From Pseudomonas vancouverensis (lineage in GTDB: Bacteria > Pseudomonadota > Gammaproteobacteria > Pseudomonadales > Pseudomonadaceae), in contig NZ_RRZK01000008.1 of the NCBI RefSeq assembly GCF_004348895.1, positions 248,001 to 312,000 on the forward strand: a DNA stretch of 64,000 bases, written 5' to 3'. Below the pieces are notes generated by a model. The model ran no database searches. It was not told where the DNA came from and saw nothing but the letters and a program-made list of their open reading frames with translations. The stretch's first letter is position 1, and each line of letters begins with the position of its first letter. Position numbers and translations under genes: made by a program. This document shows, piece by piece, positions 51,949 to 61,132 of this stretch.

Positions 51949-52776
51949 TCAGCAACCCTGGGGCGTTTCACCCCGTGCCAGGCGTGCGTTGATGTCGTCG
52001 ATCACCGCCGGCAGGTCGACGATGGTGTCGATCAGGTAGTGCGGGCGTGAGCCTTCGAACATTTTGCCGATGCGCTGGCGCTCGCTGTCCAGCTGGTCCG
52101 CCGGCAGTGCCTTGAACTGCTCGTAGGTCAGGCCCAGGGCGTTGCCGGAGCAGGTTAGCGCCACCGTCCACATCCCGGCGCTGCGGCCTTCGAGAATGCC
52201 CGGCCAGGTGTCGTCGACCTTCACGCAGGCGGCGACATCGCTGACGCCCAGGGCGATCACGTTGGCCAGTGCCTGGGCCGGGTGCGGGCGACCGTTGGGC
52301 ACCTCGTCGGTGGCGACCACGTGGTCGGCGACGTAGCCGTTGTGCCGTGCCAGCTCCACTACTTTCTCCATCACCACCGCCGGGTAACCGGAGCAGGAGC
52401 CGATTTTCAGGCCCTTGTCGCGCAGCGCATCGATGGTATTCAGGGCACCGGGAATCAGCGCCGAGTGCAGGGCGATTTTCTCGATCTGCAGCGGCATGAA
52501 GCGCTCGTACAGGGCGGTCACGTCATCGTCGGTCGGCAGGCGATCAAACACTTTGCGATAGCGTTCGGCGATCTGTGGCTGGTTGCACAGGGTGCGGATG
52601 TGGTCCCACTTGCCCATGCCCATCGGGCCGCGGGCTTCTTCCAGCGAGACCTCGACGCCGAACTCGGCAAAGGCTTCGACGAAGATCTGGGTCGGGGCGA
52701 ACGAGCCGAAGTCGACCACGGTGCCGGCCCAGTCGAGGACCACGGCTTGCAGTTGTTTTGGTTGTTGGTAGTTCAT
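51949..52776 (-). CDS. phnX: Phosphonoacetaldehyde hydrolase
   Basis: This is a 275-residue HAD-superfamily enzyme that cleaves phosphonoacetaldehyde to acetaldehyde and phosphate. The nucleophile is D15 ([14 protein letters not shown]) and the Schiff-base lysine is K56 (MGMGKWDHI). The late HAD motif [12 protein letters not shown] is present. GGAGACGCCCC precedes the ATG. The usual partner gene phnW is not in the neighbourhood; a LysR gene, an OPA transporter gene and an iron-type alcohol dehydrogenase gene lie upstream on the same strand. Confidence 0.95.
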   Translation of the reverse strand: MNYQQPKQLQAVVLDWAGTVVDFGSFAPTQIFVEAFAEFGVEVSLEEARGPMGMGKWDHIRTLCNQPQIAERYRKVFDRLPTDDDVTALYERFMPLQIEKIALHSALIPGALNTIDALRDKGLKIGSCSGYPAVVMEKVVELARHNGYVADHVVATDEVPNGRPHPAQALANVIALGVSDVAACVKVDDTWPGILEGRSAGMWTVALTCSGNALGLTYEQFKALPADQLDSERQRIGKMFEGSRPHYLIDTIVDLPAVIDDINARLARGETPQGC

Positions 52777-52861
52777 GGGGCGTCTCCATTTTCGGGTGAG
52801 GGTGGGCCGTCCCTCCCGTCATCGGGAAGTAGGCCGGTACAGTTGCAAGAGCGAGGTGGAA

Positions 52862-53734
52862 TCAGCTGATCGGTGTCGGGCTCGAATCGAACAACTCGGC
52901 GATCATCGGCCGGTTGCGGCGAATGCCCAGGCAACACAGGTGGTAGTCGATGGAAAACGGGTGATTGACGAAGGTGATGGGTTTGGTCCCCGGGGTTTCG
53001 GCGTACTCCACCGCCGAGACGAAGCCGATGCCGATGCCCTTGGCGATGGCGTGCACGATGGCCTCGCGGCTGTTCAACTGCATGACACAGTTCAACTCAA
53101 CGCCAAGCTGCTTGCAGCGTTCTTCCACCAGTTGCCGGGTGCGTGAGCTTTTCTCGCGCATCACCCATTTTTCTTCGCTGATTTGCTCGACGTACACCGC
53201 TTCCTGACTGGCCCACGGGTGGTCTTCACGGACCACGGCAATGATCGGGTAGCGTCGGTACAACTGGGTGTCGAAGCGTTGATCGAACTCGGAGAGGGCG
53301 AGGATCGCCACGTCAATGTCGAAGTTGAACAGGCGATCCAGGGTTTCCTTTTCCGGGGAAAACGAGGTTTCCAGCTCGATGTCGGGGTGGCGCTGCATCA
53401 GCTCGTAGGTCAGGTTCATCGCGATCGGCGGCGATACCGCGCCGAGGCGCAGCATGCCGGTCTTGCGTTGCTTGAAACTTTGCAGCAGTTGCACGGCTTC
53501 GTCCTCCTGGCCGAACAGGCCCTGGGTGATCGCATACAGCTGGTGGCCCGCGGCGCTCATTTCGATGAAGCGCCCGCGGCGGTGGAACAGTTCCACAGAG
53601 AACTTCTTCTCCAGCGCGTTGACCTGCTCACTGACCGTGGGCTGGCCGACGCTCAGGTACTCGGCGGCGAGGGTGAAACTGCCGGTTTTCGCCACCGCGT
53701 GAAATGAACGAAGCCACTTGTGGTACTGGTACAT
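52862..53734 (-). CDS. LysR-family regulator of the phosphonate island
   Basis: This is a 290-residue regulator. The helix-turn-helix is at about 5-64 (WLRSFHAVAKTGSFTLAAEYLSVGQPTVSEQVNALEKKF), with the effector domain from about 92 (GMLRLGAVSPPIAMNLTYEL). AGGATCGACT precedes the ATG. It lies between the transporter and phnX genes on the same strand, which suits a regulator of phosphonate use. The LysR proteins near AEP-degradation genes are a family precedent; the exact effector is inferred. Confidence 0.88.
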   Translation of the reverse strand: MYQYHKWLRSFHAVAKTGSFTLAAEYLSVGQPTVSEQVNALEKKFSVELFHRRGRFIEMSAAGHQLYAITQGLFGQEDEAVQLLQSFKQRKTGMLRLGAVSPPIAMNLTYELMQRHPDIELETSFSPEKETLDRLFNFDIDVAILALSEFDQRFDTQLYRRYPIIAVVREDHPWASQEAVYVEQISEEKWVMREKSSRTRQLVEERCKQLGVELNCVMQLNSREAIVHAIAKGIGIGFVSAVEYAETPGTKPITFVNHPFSIDYHLCCLGIRRNRPMIAELFDSSPTPIS

Positions 53735-53774
53735 AGTCGATCCTGTGCAGAAGCCGAGCCCTGGTTTCAGGCAG

Positions 53775-55070
53775 TCACCGGCGGATGAACAACGCGACCG
53801 ACGCGCTGCACAGGCAGGCGGTGGTGACCACGATGAAGATCAGCGAGGTGTTGCCGGTGCTGTCGAGCATACTGCCGATCAGCGGTTCCGCCAGACCGGC
53901 GAACAGATAAGACGAGAAGTTCATCACACCGGTGGCCGTGCCGGCGCGTTTGGCGCCCACCAGGTCGGGGCACAGCGCCCAGAAACTCGACGCCGGGCCG
54001 TAGACGAAGAAGCCGCAGAGGAACAGCGCGATCAGGCCGGTCGCGCTATGCGGGGCGAGGGTCCACATCCACAGGCTGGTGGCGGCACCGAGGAACATGT
54101 AGAGCATGATCGCCAGGTAGCGCTTGGAGCCGAACAGTTTGTCCGAGATCCAGCCGTTGCTCAGGGCGCCGATGGCCATGCCCACCGGCAGGGCTACGGT
54201 GATCCATTTCGGATCGATCATGCTGTCGCCGCTTTTCCAGTTGGCGCCGAGAAAGTGCACCGGCACCCAGACGATCAGGCCGTAGCGCGCTGCGTTCTGA
54301 AACCCCAGGGACACGGCGGCGATGATCAGGCGGAAATTCTTCAGCACGGCTTTGTAGCGTTGCGCCGAGGTTTCGGTCTCGCCGTGGGCGACCTCATGGT
54401 TCTTGTCTTCGGCGTTGGCCACACCGGTATCGGCCAGGGGGTCGAAGCCCATGTCCTGTGGACGTTCGCGGGCCACCAGGTAGAAGATGATGCCGCCGGC
54501 CAGCATCAGCAGGACCGGCAGGCGGAAGATCCAGCGCCACTCCAGGTGCATCACCTCCAGCACGACGATGGAGGTCACGTAGGACAGCACCGACGCGCAA
54601 CCCGCGGCGAACACGTAGAAGCCGTAGACCTTGCCGCGCTCGCCGGCGCTCCACCAGTTGGAGATCAGCCGGCTGCCCGGTGCCCAGCCCAGTGCCTGGA
54701 AGTAACCGTTGATGCCCCACGGCAGGATCAACCCGGCAAAACCGCTGGCGAAACTGGTGACCCAGTTGGCCGCACAGGACAGCACGGCGCCTAGGGTCAT
54801 GATGCGCCGGCCACCGAATTTGTCGGCGAGGTTGCCGTTGATGGCCTGGCCGATGGCGTAGGCCCAGAGCATCGCGGCCGAAGCCCAGCCGAGGGTTTCC
54901 TTGCTCAGGCCGAACTCGGCCTGGATCCCGGGAATGGCGAAACCGAAGGTCTGCCGCCCCGTGTAGAAGAACAGGTAACAGAACATCGCGGCCAGCAGCA
55001 TGCGCCACTGGGCGACTCGAAAGGATGATGTATGGACGGCGAGTCCGGGCATGGCTTGGGCACGATTCAT
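53775..55070 (-). CDS. OPA-family MFS transporter (GlpT/UhpC-like), probable phosphonate permease
   Basis: This is a 431-residue permease with 12 predicted helices. The OPA hallmark is FYTGRQTFGFAIPGIQAEFGLSKETLGW near residues 37-62, followed by GNLADKFGGRRIM. OPA proteins exchange phosphate for organic phosphates, and some carry phosphonates. Beside phnX this one could import a C2 phosphonate. GGAAAAGATC precedes the ATG at 55070; the long upstream in-frame extension is arginine-rich and not membrane-like. A small hairpin (55099-55119) lies in the 127-base leader. Confidence 0.87.
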   Translation of the reverse strand: MNRAQAMPGLAVHTSSFRVAQWRMLLAAMFCYLFFYTGRQTFGFAIPGIQAEFGLSKETLGWASAAMLWAYAIGQAINGNLADKFGGRRIMTLGAVLSCAANWVTSFASGFAGLILPWGINGYFQALGWAPGSRLISNWWSAGERGKVYGFYVFAAGCASVLSYVTSIVVLEVMHLEWRWIFRLPVLLMLAGGIIFYLVARERPQDMGFDPLADTGVANAEDKNHEVAHGETETSAQRYKAVLKNFRLIIAAVSLGFQNAARYGLIVWVPVHFLGANWKSGDSMIDPKWITVALPVGMAIGALSNGWISDKLFGSKRYLAIMLYMFLGAATSLWMWTLAPHSATGLIALFLCGFFVYGPASSFWALCPDLVGAKRAGTATGVMNFSSYLFAGLAEPLIGSMLDSTGNTSLIFIVVTTACLCSASVALFIRR

Positions 55071-55197
55071 GATCTTTTCCTTGTTTTTGTTCTTCGATCC
55101 CTTCGTGTCGAGCGAAGGGTGCGCTTTTTTCGGGGCAACAGGAAATCGTCGCGGCTCGCTTCGCCGCAGGCAGTCGTTGTGTCTGGGGTGTGAGGCT

Positions 55198-56289
55198 CTA
55201 GGCCGCGCGTGAACCGATGAAGTTCTTGCCCCGTGCGCCTTGCATGGCGAACTCGACCATCTGTTGGGCATCGCTGGCGTTGACGCCGTAGTCGGCGAAC
55301 TCGGTCTTCACGTCGAGGCTGTGGAGGAATTCGCGCAAGCGTGTCTGCGCAATCTGCAGGTCGTTGCCGAACACCCGTTGCAGGGTCTTGTCCCGGGCTT
55401 CGTCATGCCCCCAGGCCAGGCCCAGCACCAGCGGCAGGGTGAAGGAACAAGCGATGCCATGGGGCAGGCCGTAGCGCAGGGTCATCTCGTAGGAAATGGA
55501 GTGGGCCAGCGCGGTCTTGGTGTTGGAAAACGCCATCCCGGCCTTGAGTGCGGCCAGGGCCATTCGCGAGCGCAGTTCCTGGCTGGCGAGATCACGGCGC
55601 AACAATGGCAGGCATTCGAGGATGTCTTCGATGGCCGAGACAGCGAAGGTGTCCGAGAGCGGATTGGCGTTGATGTTCCAGATCGACTCCAGCGCGTGGG
55701 ACAACGCGTCCAGACCGGTGGACACGGTGACGCCGCCGGGCACCGTCAGCATCAACTGCGGATCGATGATTGCCACGGTCGGCCAGGTGCATTCCAGGTG
55801 CAGCGAATATTTCTTCTGGCTGGCGCTGTCCCAGATGGTTGCCCAGGGTGTGACTTCGCTGCCGGTGCCGGCGGTGGTCGGCGCGGCGATCAGCTGTTTG
55901 CAGCGCGGCGGCACGAAGGGCTTGCCGCTGGCGAGCAGGGCCAGCAGTTCATCGAAGCGCCCGGACTCGGTGCCGACGATCAGTGCCTTGGCCGTATCGA
56001 TGGCGCTGCCGCCGCCGACGGCGATCACCGTGTCGCAGCTGCCGGCTTGCTGCCAGAAACCCTCGTAGGTGGCACGCAGTTGCGCCACGTCGGGATTGGG
56101 TTGCACGTCTTCGATCACGTACACCAGGCGCTCGCCAAGCAGTGCCTGCAGACGGTCGACCAGGCCCAGTCCGCGGGCTTCGGGAAAGGTCACCAGGGCA
56201 ACGGTCTGCTGTTCGGTGATGTCAGCCAGTTGGTCGAGGCTGCCCCAGCCGAAGCGGGTGTCCACGGGGTTGTGATATCGGGCGGTCAT
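55198..56289 (-). CDS. Iron-containing alcohol dehydrogenase (phosphonoacetaldehyde reductase-like)
   Basis: This is a 363-residue type III dehydrogenase. The cofactor loop is AVGGGSAIDTAKAL and the next loop is PTTAGTGSEVTPWATIWD. The metal ligands are in TGLDALSHALE (Asp and His), ALAHSIS and GLPHGIA, so all four are present. The start YHNPVDTRFGWGSL recalls PhpC/FomC-type phosphonoacetaldehyde reductases, which interconvert phosphonoacetaldehyde and 2-hydroxyethylphosphonate. Here it could oxidise hydroxyethylphosphonate to feed PhnX, or reduce the acetaldehyde PhnX releases. GGACCTGCC precedes the ATG at 56289. Confidence 0.88.
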   Translation of the reverse strand: MTARYHNPVDTRFGWGSLDQLADITEQQTVALVTFPEARGLGLVDRLQALLGERLVYVIEDVQPNPDVAQLRATYEGFWQQAGSCDTVIAVGGGSAIDTAKALIVGTESGRFDELLALLASGKPFVPPRCKQLIAAPTTAGTGSEVTPWATIWDSASQKKYSLHLECTWPTVAIIDPQLMLTVPGGVTVSTGLDALSHALESIWNINANPLSDTFAVSAIEDILECLPLLRRDLASQELRSRMALAALKAGMAFSNTKTALAHSISYEMTLRYGLPHGIACSFTLPLVLGLAWGHDEARDKTLQRVFGNDLQIAQTRLREFLHSLDVKTEFADYGVNASDAQQMVEFAMQGARGKNFIGSRAA

Positions 56290-56418
56290 GGCAGGTCCTT
56301 GGTTTTGTTGTTGGAGTGGCGCCATGCTCGCGGCCTGAGGCGTGCGGCACAAATCGATAATTCGCAGGTTTGAATCGGCTGGACCGATAACAGCGCCCTC
56401 ATTGAAAAACCAGTTTTT

Positions 56419-56530
56419 CCTGTGGCGAGGGAGCTTGCTCCCGTTGGACTGCGGAGCAGTCCCCCCGCTTTTAAAGAGAGGAGCCAGGGCCGCTGCGCGC
56501 CCCAACGGGAGCAAGCTCCCTCGCCACAGG
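56419..56530. repeat. REPIN of a third class
   Basis: CCTGTGGCGAGGGAGCTTGC (from 56419, arm ending CCCGTTGG at 56446) is the exact inverted complement of 56502-56530. The core TGGCGAGGGAGC differs from both other REP classes here. The loop is about 55 bases. Confidence 0.85.
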
Positions 56531-56538
56531 GGTTGTAG

Positions 56539-57876
56539 TCAGGCAAGCATGCGCAACAGGATCGTGGCCAGAATCACCGTCGACGCACCGCCAATACGCG
56601 TGGAAATCTGTGCGAAGGGCATCAGCGACATACGATTGGACGCCGACAGGATCGCCACGTCGCCGGTGCCGCCCAGACCGCTGTGGCAGCAGGTGACGAT
56701 GGCTGATTCGATGGGGTACATCTTCATCAGGTTGCCGATGAAAAAACCGGCCACGGTCATCGACACCACCACCGTGACGCACACCAGCACATAGCCTGCC
56801 GAGAACACCTTGACCACGCTGTCCAGCGGCACGTAGAGCATGCCCAGGCCGATCATCACCGGCCAGATGAAAGCGCTGGACACCAGTTTGTAGAAGGTGT
56901 GCGCGCCTTGCTCCAGTCGCTGCGGCAACAGGCGAACGTATTTGAACAGCACCGCCGCCAGAATCATCATCACCGGGCCGGGAATGCCGAACACCTTTTC
57001 CAGCAAACCGCCGAGCACGAAGAAGGCACAGATCAACAGCACACCTGCGCCCATGACGCGGAAGTCCACGGCGGGGCTCGATTCTTCCTTGATCTGAAAC
57101 CGGTCGTTCTCGGCCTTGGCGCGAATCAGTGAACCTTGGCCATTGATGTCCGGACGCTTGAGCGCCAGGCGCGACAGGTAACCGGCGCAGATGATCGCGA
57201 CGATATTGCCGACCACCGCGGCCGGCGCCAGTTGCGCGACGTAGAGGTCCGGGGTGCCACCGAGGATCGCCGAGTAGGCCAGTGACAACGGCAAAATGCC
57301 TTCGCCAATGCCCCCGCCGATGATCGGCACGATGATGTAGAAAAACGTGTGGTGGAAGCTGTAGCCCACGAGTTTGCCCACCAGCAACCCGCTGGTCACC
57401 GCCGCAAGCGTGCCAACGAGCAGGGGAATGAACATGCGCAGCATGCCCTGGACCAGGATGAAACGGCTCATCCCCAGGATGCTGCCGACCACCAGGCTGG
57501 CGATCACGAAGTAGAGGAAGTTGGCGTCCTTCATCAGCAGTTTGGTGGCGTCGATCGTGGGTGCACCGAAGAAGCCGTAGAACACCAGGATTGACGGCAG
57601 CATCAGGCACAGAATGGCGCCGCCACCGATTTCCTTGAGGATCGGCAGGCGCGAGCCGAGCTGACCGAAAAAAACGCCCATGGTCATGATCACGGCCAGT
57701 CCGCCGATCATGTTCTTGGGCAGGAAACCCAGGTGGGCAGAGAGGTAAACGATCAGGGCGATGCCGAGAAAGACCGGCAGTGGAATCACGCCGATTTCAT
57801 AGGCACATAGGCGTTTCAGCCACCCCGCATCGCGCAGGGTGTCGGCTTCAAGAGATTGCTCATAGGGCTTGTTCAT
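56539..57876 (-). CDS. 2-hydroxycarboxylate transporter (CitS/CitP/MaeN family)
   Basis: This is a 445-residue sodium- or proton-coupled carrier of the 2HCT family, which moves citrate, malate, lactate or citramalate. The two inverted-repeat glycine motifs are visible as GGGIGEG (about 190) and GLGGTGD (about 408). The N-terminal helix region (YEIGVIPLPVFLGIALIVYLSAHLGFLPKNMIGG) is typical. A LysR gene is divergent, with 129 bases between start codons. The LeuC/LeuD-type isomerase genes beyond that LysR gene make a C5-C6 hydroxy-dicarboxylate a plausible substrate. Confidence 0.93.
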   Translation of the reverse strand: MNKPYEQSLEADTLRDAGWLKRLCAYEIGVIPLPVFLGIALIVYLSAHLGFLPKNMIGGLAVIMTMGVFFGQLGSRLPILKEIGGGAILCLMLPSILVFYGFFGAPTIDATKLLMKDANFLYFVIASLVVGSILGMSRFILVQGMLRMFIPLLVGTLAAVTSGLLVGKLVGYSFHHTFFYIIVPIIGGGIGEGILPLSLAYSAILGGTPDLYVAQLAPAAVVGNIVAIICAGYLSRLALKRPDINGQGSLIRAKAENDRFQIKEESSPAVDFRVMGAGVLLICAFFVLGGLLEKVFGIPGPVMMILAAVLFKYVRLLPQRLEQGAHTFYKLVSSAFIWPVMIGLGMLYVPLDSVVKVFSAGYVLVCVTVVVSMTVAGFFIGNLMKMYPIESAIVTCCHSGLGGTGDVAILSASNRMSLMPFAQISTRIGGASTVILATILLRMLA

Positions 57877-58005
57877 GTCGCGAGTTCCTCATGTTTGTTT
57901 TTATCGAGGATTCAGAAACCACGGTTGGCCGGGGATGGATTGCCACTCGGTAGATCGATGGTATCCTTCGCAAATAGCGTGATAAACAGCGAAAGTATGA
58001 GGCTT

Positions 58006-58923
58006 ATGAACACGAATCGTGATCAATTTCCCCTGCCGGAAGACCTCAAGGTGTTCCTCACCGTCATCCGCAAAAACGGCTTTGCCAGCGCCGCCGAGGA
58101 GCTGGGTTACTCGCCGGCCTACATCAGCAAACGCATTTCGGTGCTGGAAACCACGCTGTCGACAAGGCTGCTGCATCGCACCACACGACGCATTGCGCTG
58201 ACCGACGACGGTGAACGGGTGCGGGTCTGGGCGGAAAAGCTGCTCGGCGATTTCGACGATTTCGTTGGTGAGATTTCCGAAGCGCGCCAGCAGCCCATGG
58301 GCTCGCTGCACATCTGCAGCAGCTTCGGTTTCGGCCGCAACCACGTGGCCCCGGCGATCTGCGAACTGTCCCGAACCTATCCGAAACTTGAATTGCGCCT
58401 GGACGTGTTCGACCGCGTGGTCGACATCATCGGCGAAGGTTTTGACCTGGAAATTCGCGTGGGCGACGACCTGCCGGGACAGCATCTGGGGCGCAAACTG
58501 GTGAGCAACCAGCGGGTATTGTGCGCAACCCCCGAGTACCTGGCGCAGCGCGGTGTGCCGCAGACGCTGGACGACTTGAAGCACCACGATTGTCTCGTGT
58601 TGAAGGAACGCAACAATGCCTTCGGCGTGTGGAACCTGACGAAGGACGGCCGGGAAGAGTCGGTGCGGGTCAGCGGACCGTTATCGTCCAACAACGGCGA
58701 GATCGTGTTGCAGTGGGCACTGAGCGGCGGCGGGATTCTGTTGCGCTCGATGTGGGACGTGAAGCCGATGCTCGAACAGGGACGACTGGTGCAGGTGCTG
58801 CACGACTACAGCCAGAGCGCCAACGTCTGGGCGGTGTACCCGACGCGGCTCAGCCAGTCGGCCAAACTGCGGGTGTGTGTGGAATATCTGGAAGCGTACT
58901 TCCGTCACCTCTCGCTCGAATGA
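58006..58923 (+). CDS. LysR-family regulator (DmlR-like)
   Basis: This is a 305-residue regulator. The helix-turn-helix is at about 10-68 (FLTVIRKNGFASAAEELGYSPAYISKRISVLETTL), with the effector domain from about 98 (GSLHICSSFGFGRNHVAPAI). The ATG at 58006 has GAGG upstream; another ATG three codons earlier is possible. The subgroup, with HRTTRRIALTDDGE, includes DmlR, activator of D-malate use. It is divergent from the 2-hydroxycarboxylate transporter gene. Confidence 0.9.
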   Translation: MNTNRDQFPLPEDLKVFLTVIRKNGFASAAEELGYSPAYISKRISVLETTLSTRLLHRTTRRIALTDDGERVRVWAEKLLGDFDDFVGEISEARQQPMGSLHICSSFGFGRNHVAPAICELSRTYPKLELRLDVFDRVVDIIGEGFDLEIRVGDDLPGQHLGRKLVSNQRVLCATPEYLAQRGVPQTLDDLKHHDCLVLKERNNAFGVWNLTKDGREESVRVSGPLSSNNGEIVLQWALSGGGILLRSMWDVKPMLEQGRLVQVLHDYSQSANVWAVYPTRLSQSAKLRVCVEYLEAYFRHLSLE

Positions 58924-58972
58924 ACCACACAGCTATCCCGGTTGTTCGCCGATTTCGAGTACACCCGATAAC

Positions 58973-59075
58973 CCTGCAGGAGCGAGCTTGCTCGCGATGG
59001 TCGTTAACGAAGACGATGGCTCACTGGGTGAACGCGGCGTCTTCGAGTCCATCGCGAGCAAGCTCGCTCCTACAG
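58973..59075. repeat. REPIN, common class
   Basis: CCTGCAGGAGCGAGCTTGCT (58973) and its inverted copy ending at 59075 (GCGAGCAAGCTCGCTCCTAC) surround a loop with GAAGACGATGG. It separates the LysR gene from the convergent leuD-like gene. Confidence 0.85.
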
Positions 59076-59098
59076 AAACAGCCTCTCATGGAAGATTT

Positions 59099-59707
59099 TC
59101 ATTCAAGCCAGGGATTGTGCGCCAGATGCCGTACTTCAAACTCGCGAATCTGCCCGGCCCGTTGCAAGGTGGTGCCGATCGCATCCAGGCCCAGCAGCAG
59201 TGATTGTTTGCGCAATTCATCGATCTCGAAAGGGATCAATGTACCGTTCGTCAATGTGATGGTTTGCTGCGGCAAATCCACGGTGATCTGTGCCGTGGCC
59301 GGTACGCTGACCACCGTCGCAACGTGCGCGTGTTGCGCCTCCGTCAGCTGAATCGCGAGCACACCATTGCGCTGGCAATTGTCATAGAAAATGCCGGCGA
59401 AGTTTGTGCCGATCAGCGCGCGGATACCCACTTGCTTCAAACCCCAGACCGCATGCTCGCGGCTGGAGCCGCAACCGAAGTTGGCGCCGACCACCAGAAA
59501 GGCCGCATCGGTCCAGCCCGCCTGGTTGAGGATGAATTCAGGGTTGGCTTCGCCGGACGAATCAAACCTCAAATCAAAAAACAAACCCCGGTCCAGGCCC
59601 TGGCGATCGATGCCCTTGAGAAACTGCTTGGGCATGATCACATCGGTGTCGATGTTGGCCGCCAGCAGGGGCGCGGCGCTGCCGCTGACGATGTCGAATG
59701 GTTGCAT
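59099..59707 (-). CDS. leuD: LeuD-like small subunit of aconitase-family isomerase
   Basis: This is a 202-residue small subunit. The swivelling domain has NIDTDVIMPKQFLKGIDRQGLDRGLFFDLRF and the substrate-binding loop GANFGCGSSREHAVWGL (about residues 74-90). It pairs with the LeuC-like subunit encoded 4 bases upstream. LeuCD converts 2- to 3-isopropylmalate, but paralogues act on citraconate, citramalate or dimethylmalate. With a 2-hydroxycarboxylate transporter nearby and no leuB or leuA, a catabolic role is possible. Confidence 0.92.
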   Translation of the reverse strand: MQPFDIVSGSAAPLLAANIDTDVIMPKQFLKGIDRQGLDRGLFFDLRFDSSGEANPEFILNQAGWTDAAFLVVGANFGCGSSREHAVWGLKQVGIRALIGTNFAGIFYDNCQRNGVLAIQLTEAQHAHVATVVSVPATAQITVDLPQQTITLTNGTLIPFEIDELRKQSLLLGLDAIGTTLQRAGQIREFEVRHLAHNPWLE

Positions 59708-59710
59708 GGC

Positions 59711-61132
59711 TCAGGCCTCCAGGATGAAAGTGCGAACGTCAGTCAAATGCCCGCTGATCGCGGCTGCCGCGACCATCGCCGGGCTCATCAGGTGGGTGCG
59801 CGCTCCGGCGCCCTGACGGCCTTCAAAGTTGCGGTTGGTACTCGACGCACAGCGGTCACCCGGCGCCAGCACGTCGTCGTTCATCGCCAGGCACATCGAG
59901 CAGCCCGACTGACGCCATTCAAAACCGGCGTTGAGGAACACCTGTGCCAGACCTTCCTGTTCCGCCTGATCGCGCACCAGAGTCGAGCCGGGCACGATCA
60001 TCGCCCGCACATGGGCCGCCACGTGTTTGCCGCGCACCACCCGCGCGACGTCGCGCAAGTCTTCGATGCGGGCGTTGGTGCACGAACCGATGAAGGCATG
60101 GCTGATTACCACGTCACTCAACGGCATGCCCGGCTCCAGGCCCATGTAGCGCAGGGCGCGTTGCATGCCCTGGCGCAGGATCAGGTCCGGTTGTGTTGCA
60201 GGGTCCGGCACATGGCTGCCCACCGGCGCCGCCTGGTCGGGGCTGGTGCCCCAGGTCACCATGGGTTCGAGCGTGTCGATGTCCAGTGTGACTTCGCGAT
60301 CGAAAAGCGCACCGTCGTCGCTGTACAGTTCGCGCCATGTCGCCACGGCCTGTTCCCAAAACTGCCCTTGCGGAGCGCGAGGCTTGCCTTGCAGGTAGGC
60401 GAACACCTTGTCGTCCGGCGCCATGAAAGCGCCACGGGCACCAGCCTCCACCGCCATGTTGCAGATGGTCATGCGGGCTTCGACGCTGAGCTCGCTGATG
60501 GCCGGGCCGGCAAATTCGATGGCGTACCCTGTGGCCCCCGATGCACCGATGTTTTCGATCAGGGCCATGATGATGTCCTTGGACGTCACGCCTGCACCGA
60601 GCACACCGTTGACCGTTACCCGCAGGGTCTTCAGGCGTTTGTAGACCAAGGTCTGGGTGGCCAGCAGGTGTTCGATTTCCGAAGTGCCGATGCCGAAACC
60701 GAAGGCCCCCAGCGCGCCGTAGGTGGTGGTGTGGCTGTCACCGGCGGCGACTACCATGCCCGGCAGGATGAAACCCTGTTCGGGGGCGACCACGTGTTCG
60801 ATGCCCTGGCGCTTGTCCAGCACGTCGAACAACTCTATACCGAAGTCGCGGCAGTTCTCCGCGAAGTACGACACCTGTCGCGCGCCTCCGGCATCCGGCA
60901 TGGTCGCGATGCGCTCGGGGGCGGTCGGGTTGACATGGTCGACCACCGCCAGCGTCGCGCTCGGCCGCCAGGCCTGGCGACCCGCCTCACGCATGCCGCT
61001 GAAGGCTTGCGGGCTGGTGTATTCGTTGGCGACCTGACGGTCGATGTACAGCAGCACATGGCCCTGGTCATCGAGTTCGCACACCGTATGGCTGTCGATG
61101 TGTTTCTGGTAGAGCGTTCTGGGCTTGTTCAT
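59711..61132 (-). CDS. leuC: LeuC-like large subunit of aconitase-family isomerase
   Basis: This is a 473-residue large subunit carrying the [4Fe-4S] cluster. Cysteines are in FIGSCTNARIEDLRD and SGCSMCLAMN, three in all as expected. Other hallmarks are VAAGDSHTTTYGALGAFGFGIGTSEIEH and STNRNFEGRQG. The ATG at 61132 matches the length of known LeuC proteins, although its ribosome site is poor and GTG codons lie upstream in frame. See the small subunit for its possible substrates. Confidence 0.92.
   Translation of the reverse strand: MNKPRTLYQKHIDSHTVCELDDQGHVLLYIDRQVANEYTSPQAFSGMREAGRQAWRPSATLAVVDHVNPTAPERIATMPDAGGARQVSYFAENCRDFGIELFDVLDKRQGIEHVVAPEQGFILPGMVVAAGDSHTTTYGALGAFGFGIGTSEIEHLLATQTLVYKRLKTLRVTVNGVLGAGVTSKDIIMALIENIGASGATGYAIEFAGPAISELSVEARMTICNMAVEAGARGAFMAPDDKVFAYLQGKPRAPQGQFWEQAVATWRELYSDDGALFDREVTLDIDTLEPMVTWGTSPDQAAPVGSHVPDPATQPDLILRQGMQRALRYMGLEPGMPLSDVVISHAFIGSCTNARIEDLRDVARVVRGKHVAAHVRAMIVPGSTLVRDQAEQEGLAQVFLNAGFEWRQSGCSMCLAMNDDVLAPGDRCASSTNRNFEGRQGAGARTHLMSPAMVAAAAISGHLTDVRTFILEA

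Noticed and set aside
55099..55119. CCCTTCG/CGAAGGG hairpin in the leader of the OPA transporter gene
   Set aside because: A T-run follows only on the plus strand, where no gene would be terminated. It may be an RNA-processing stem, but support is too weak for a feature of its own.
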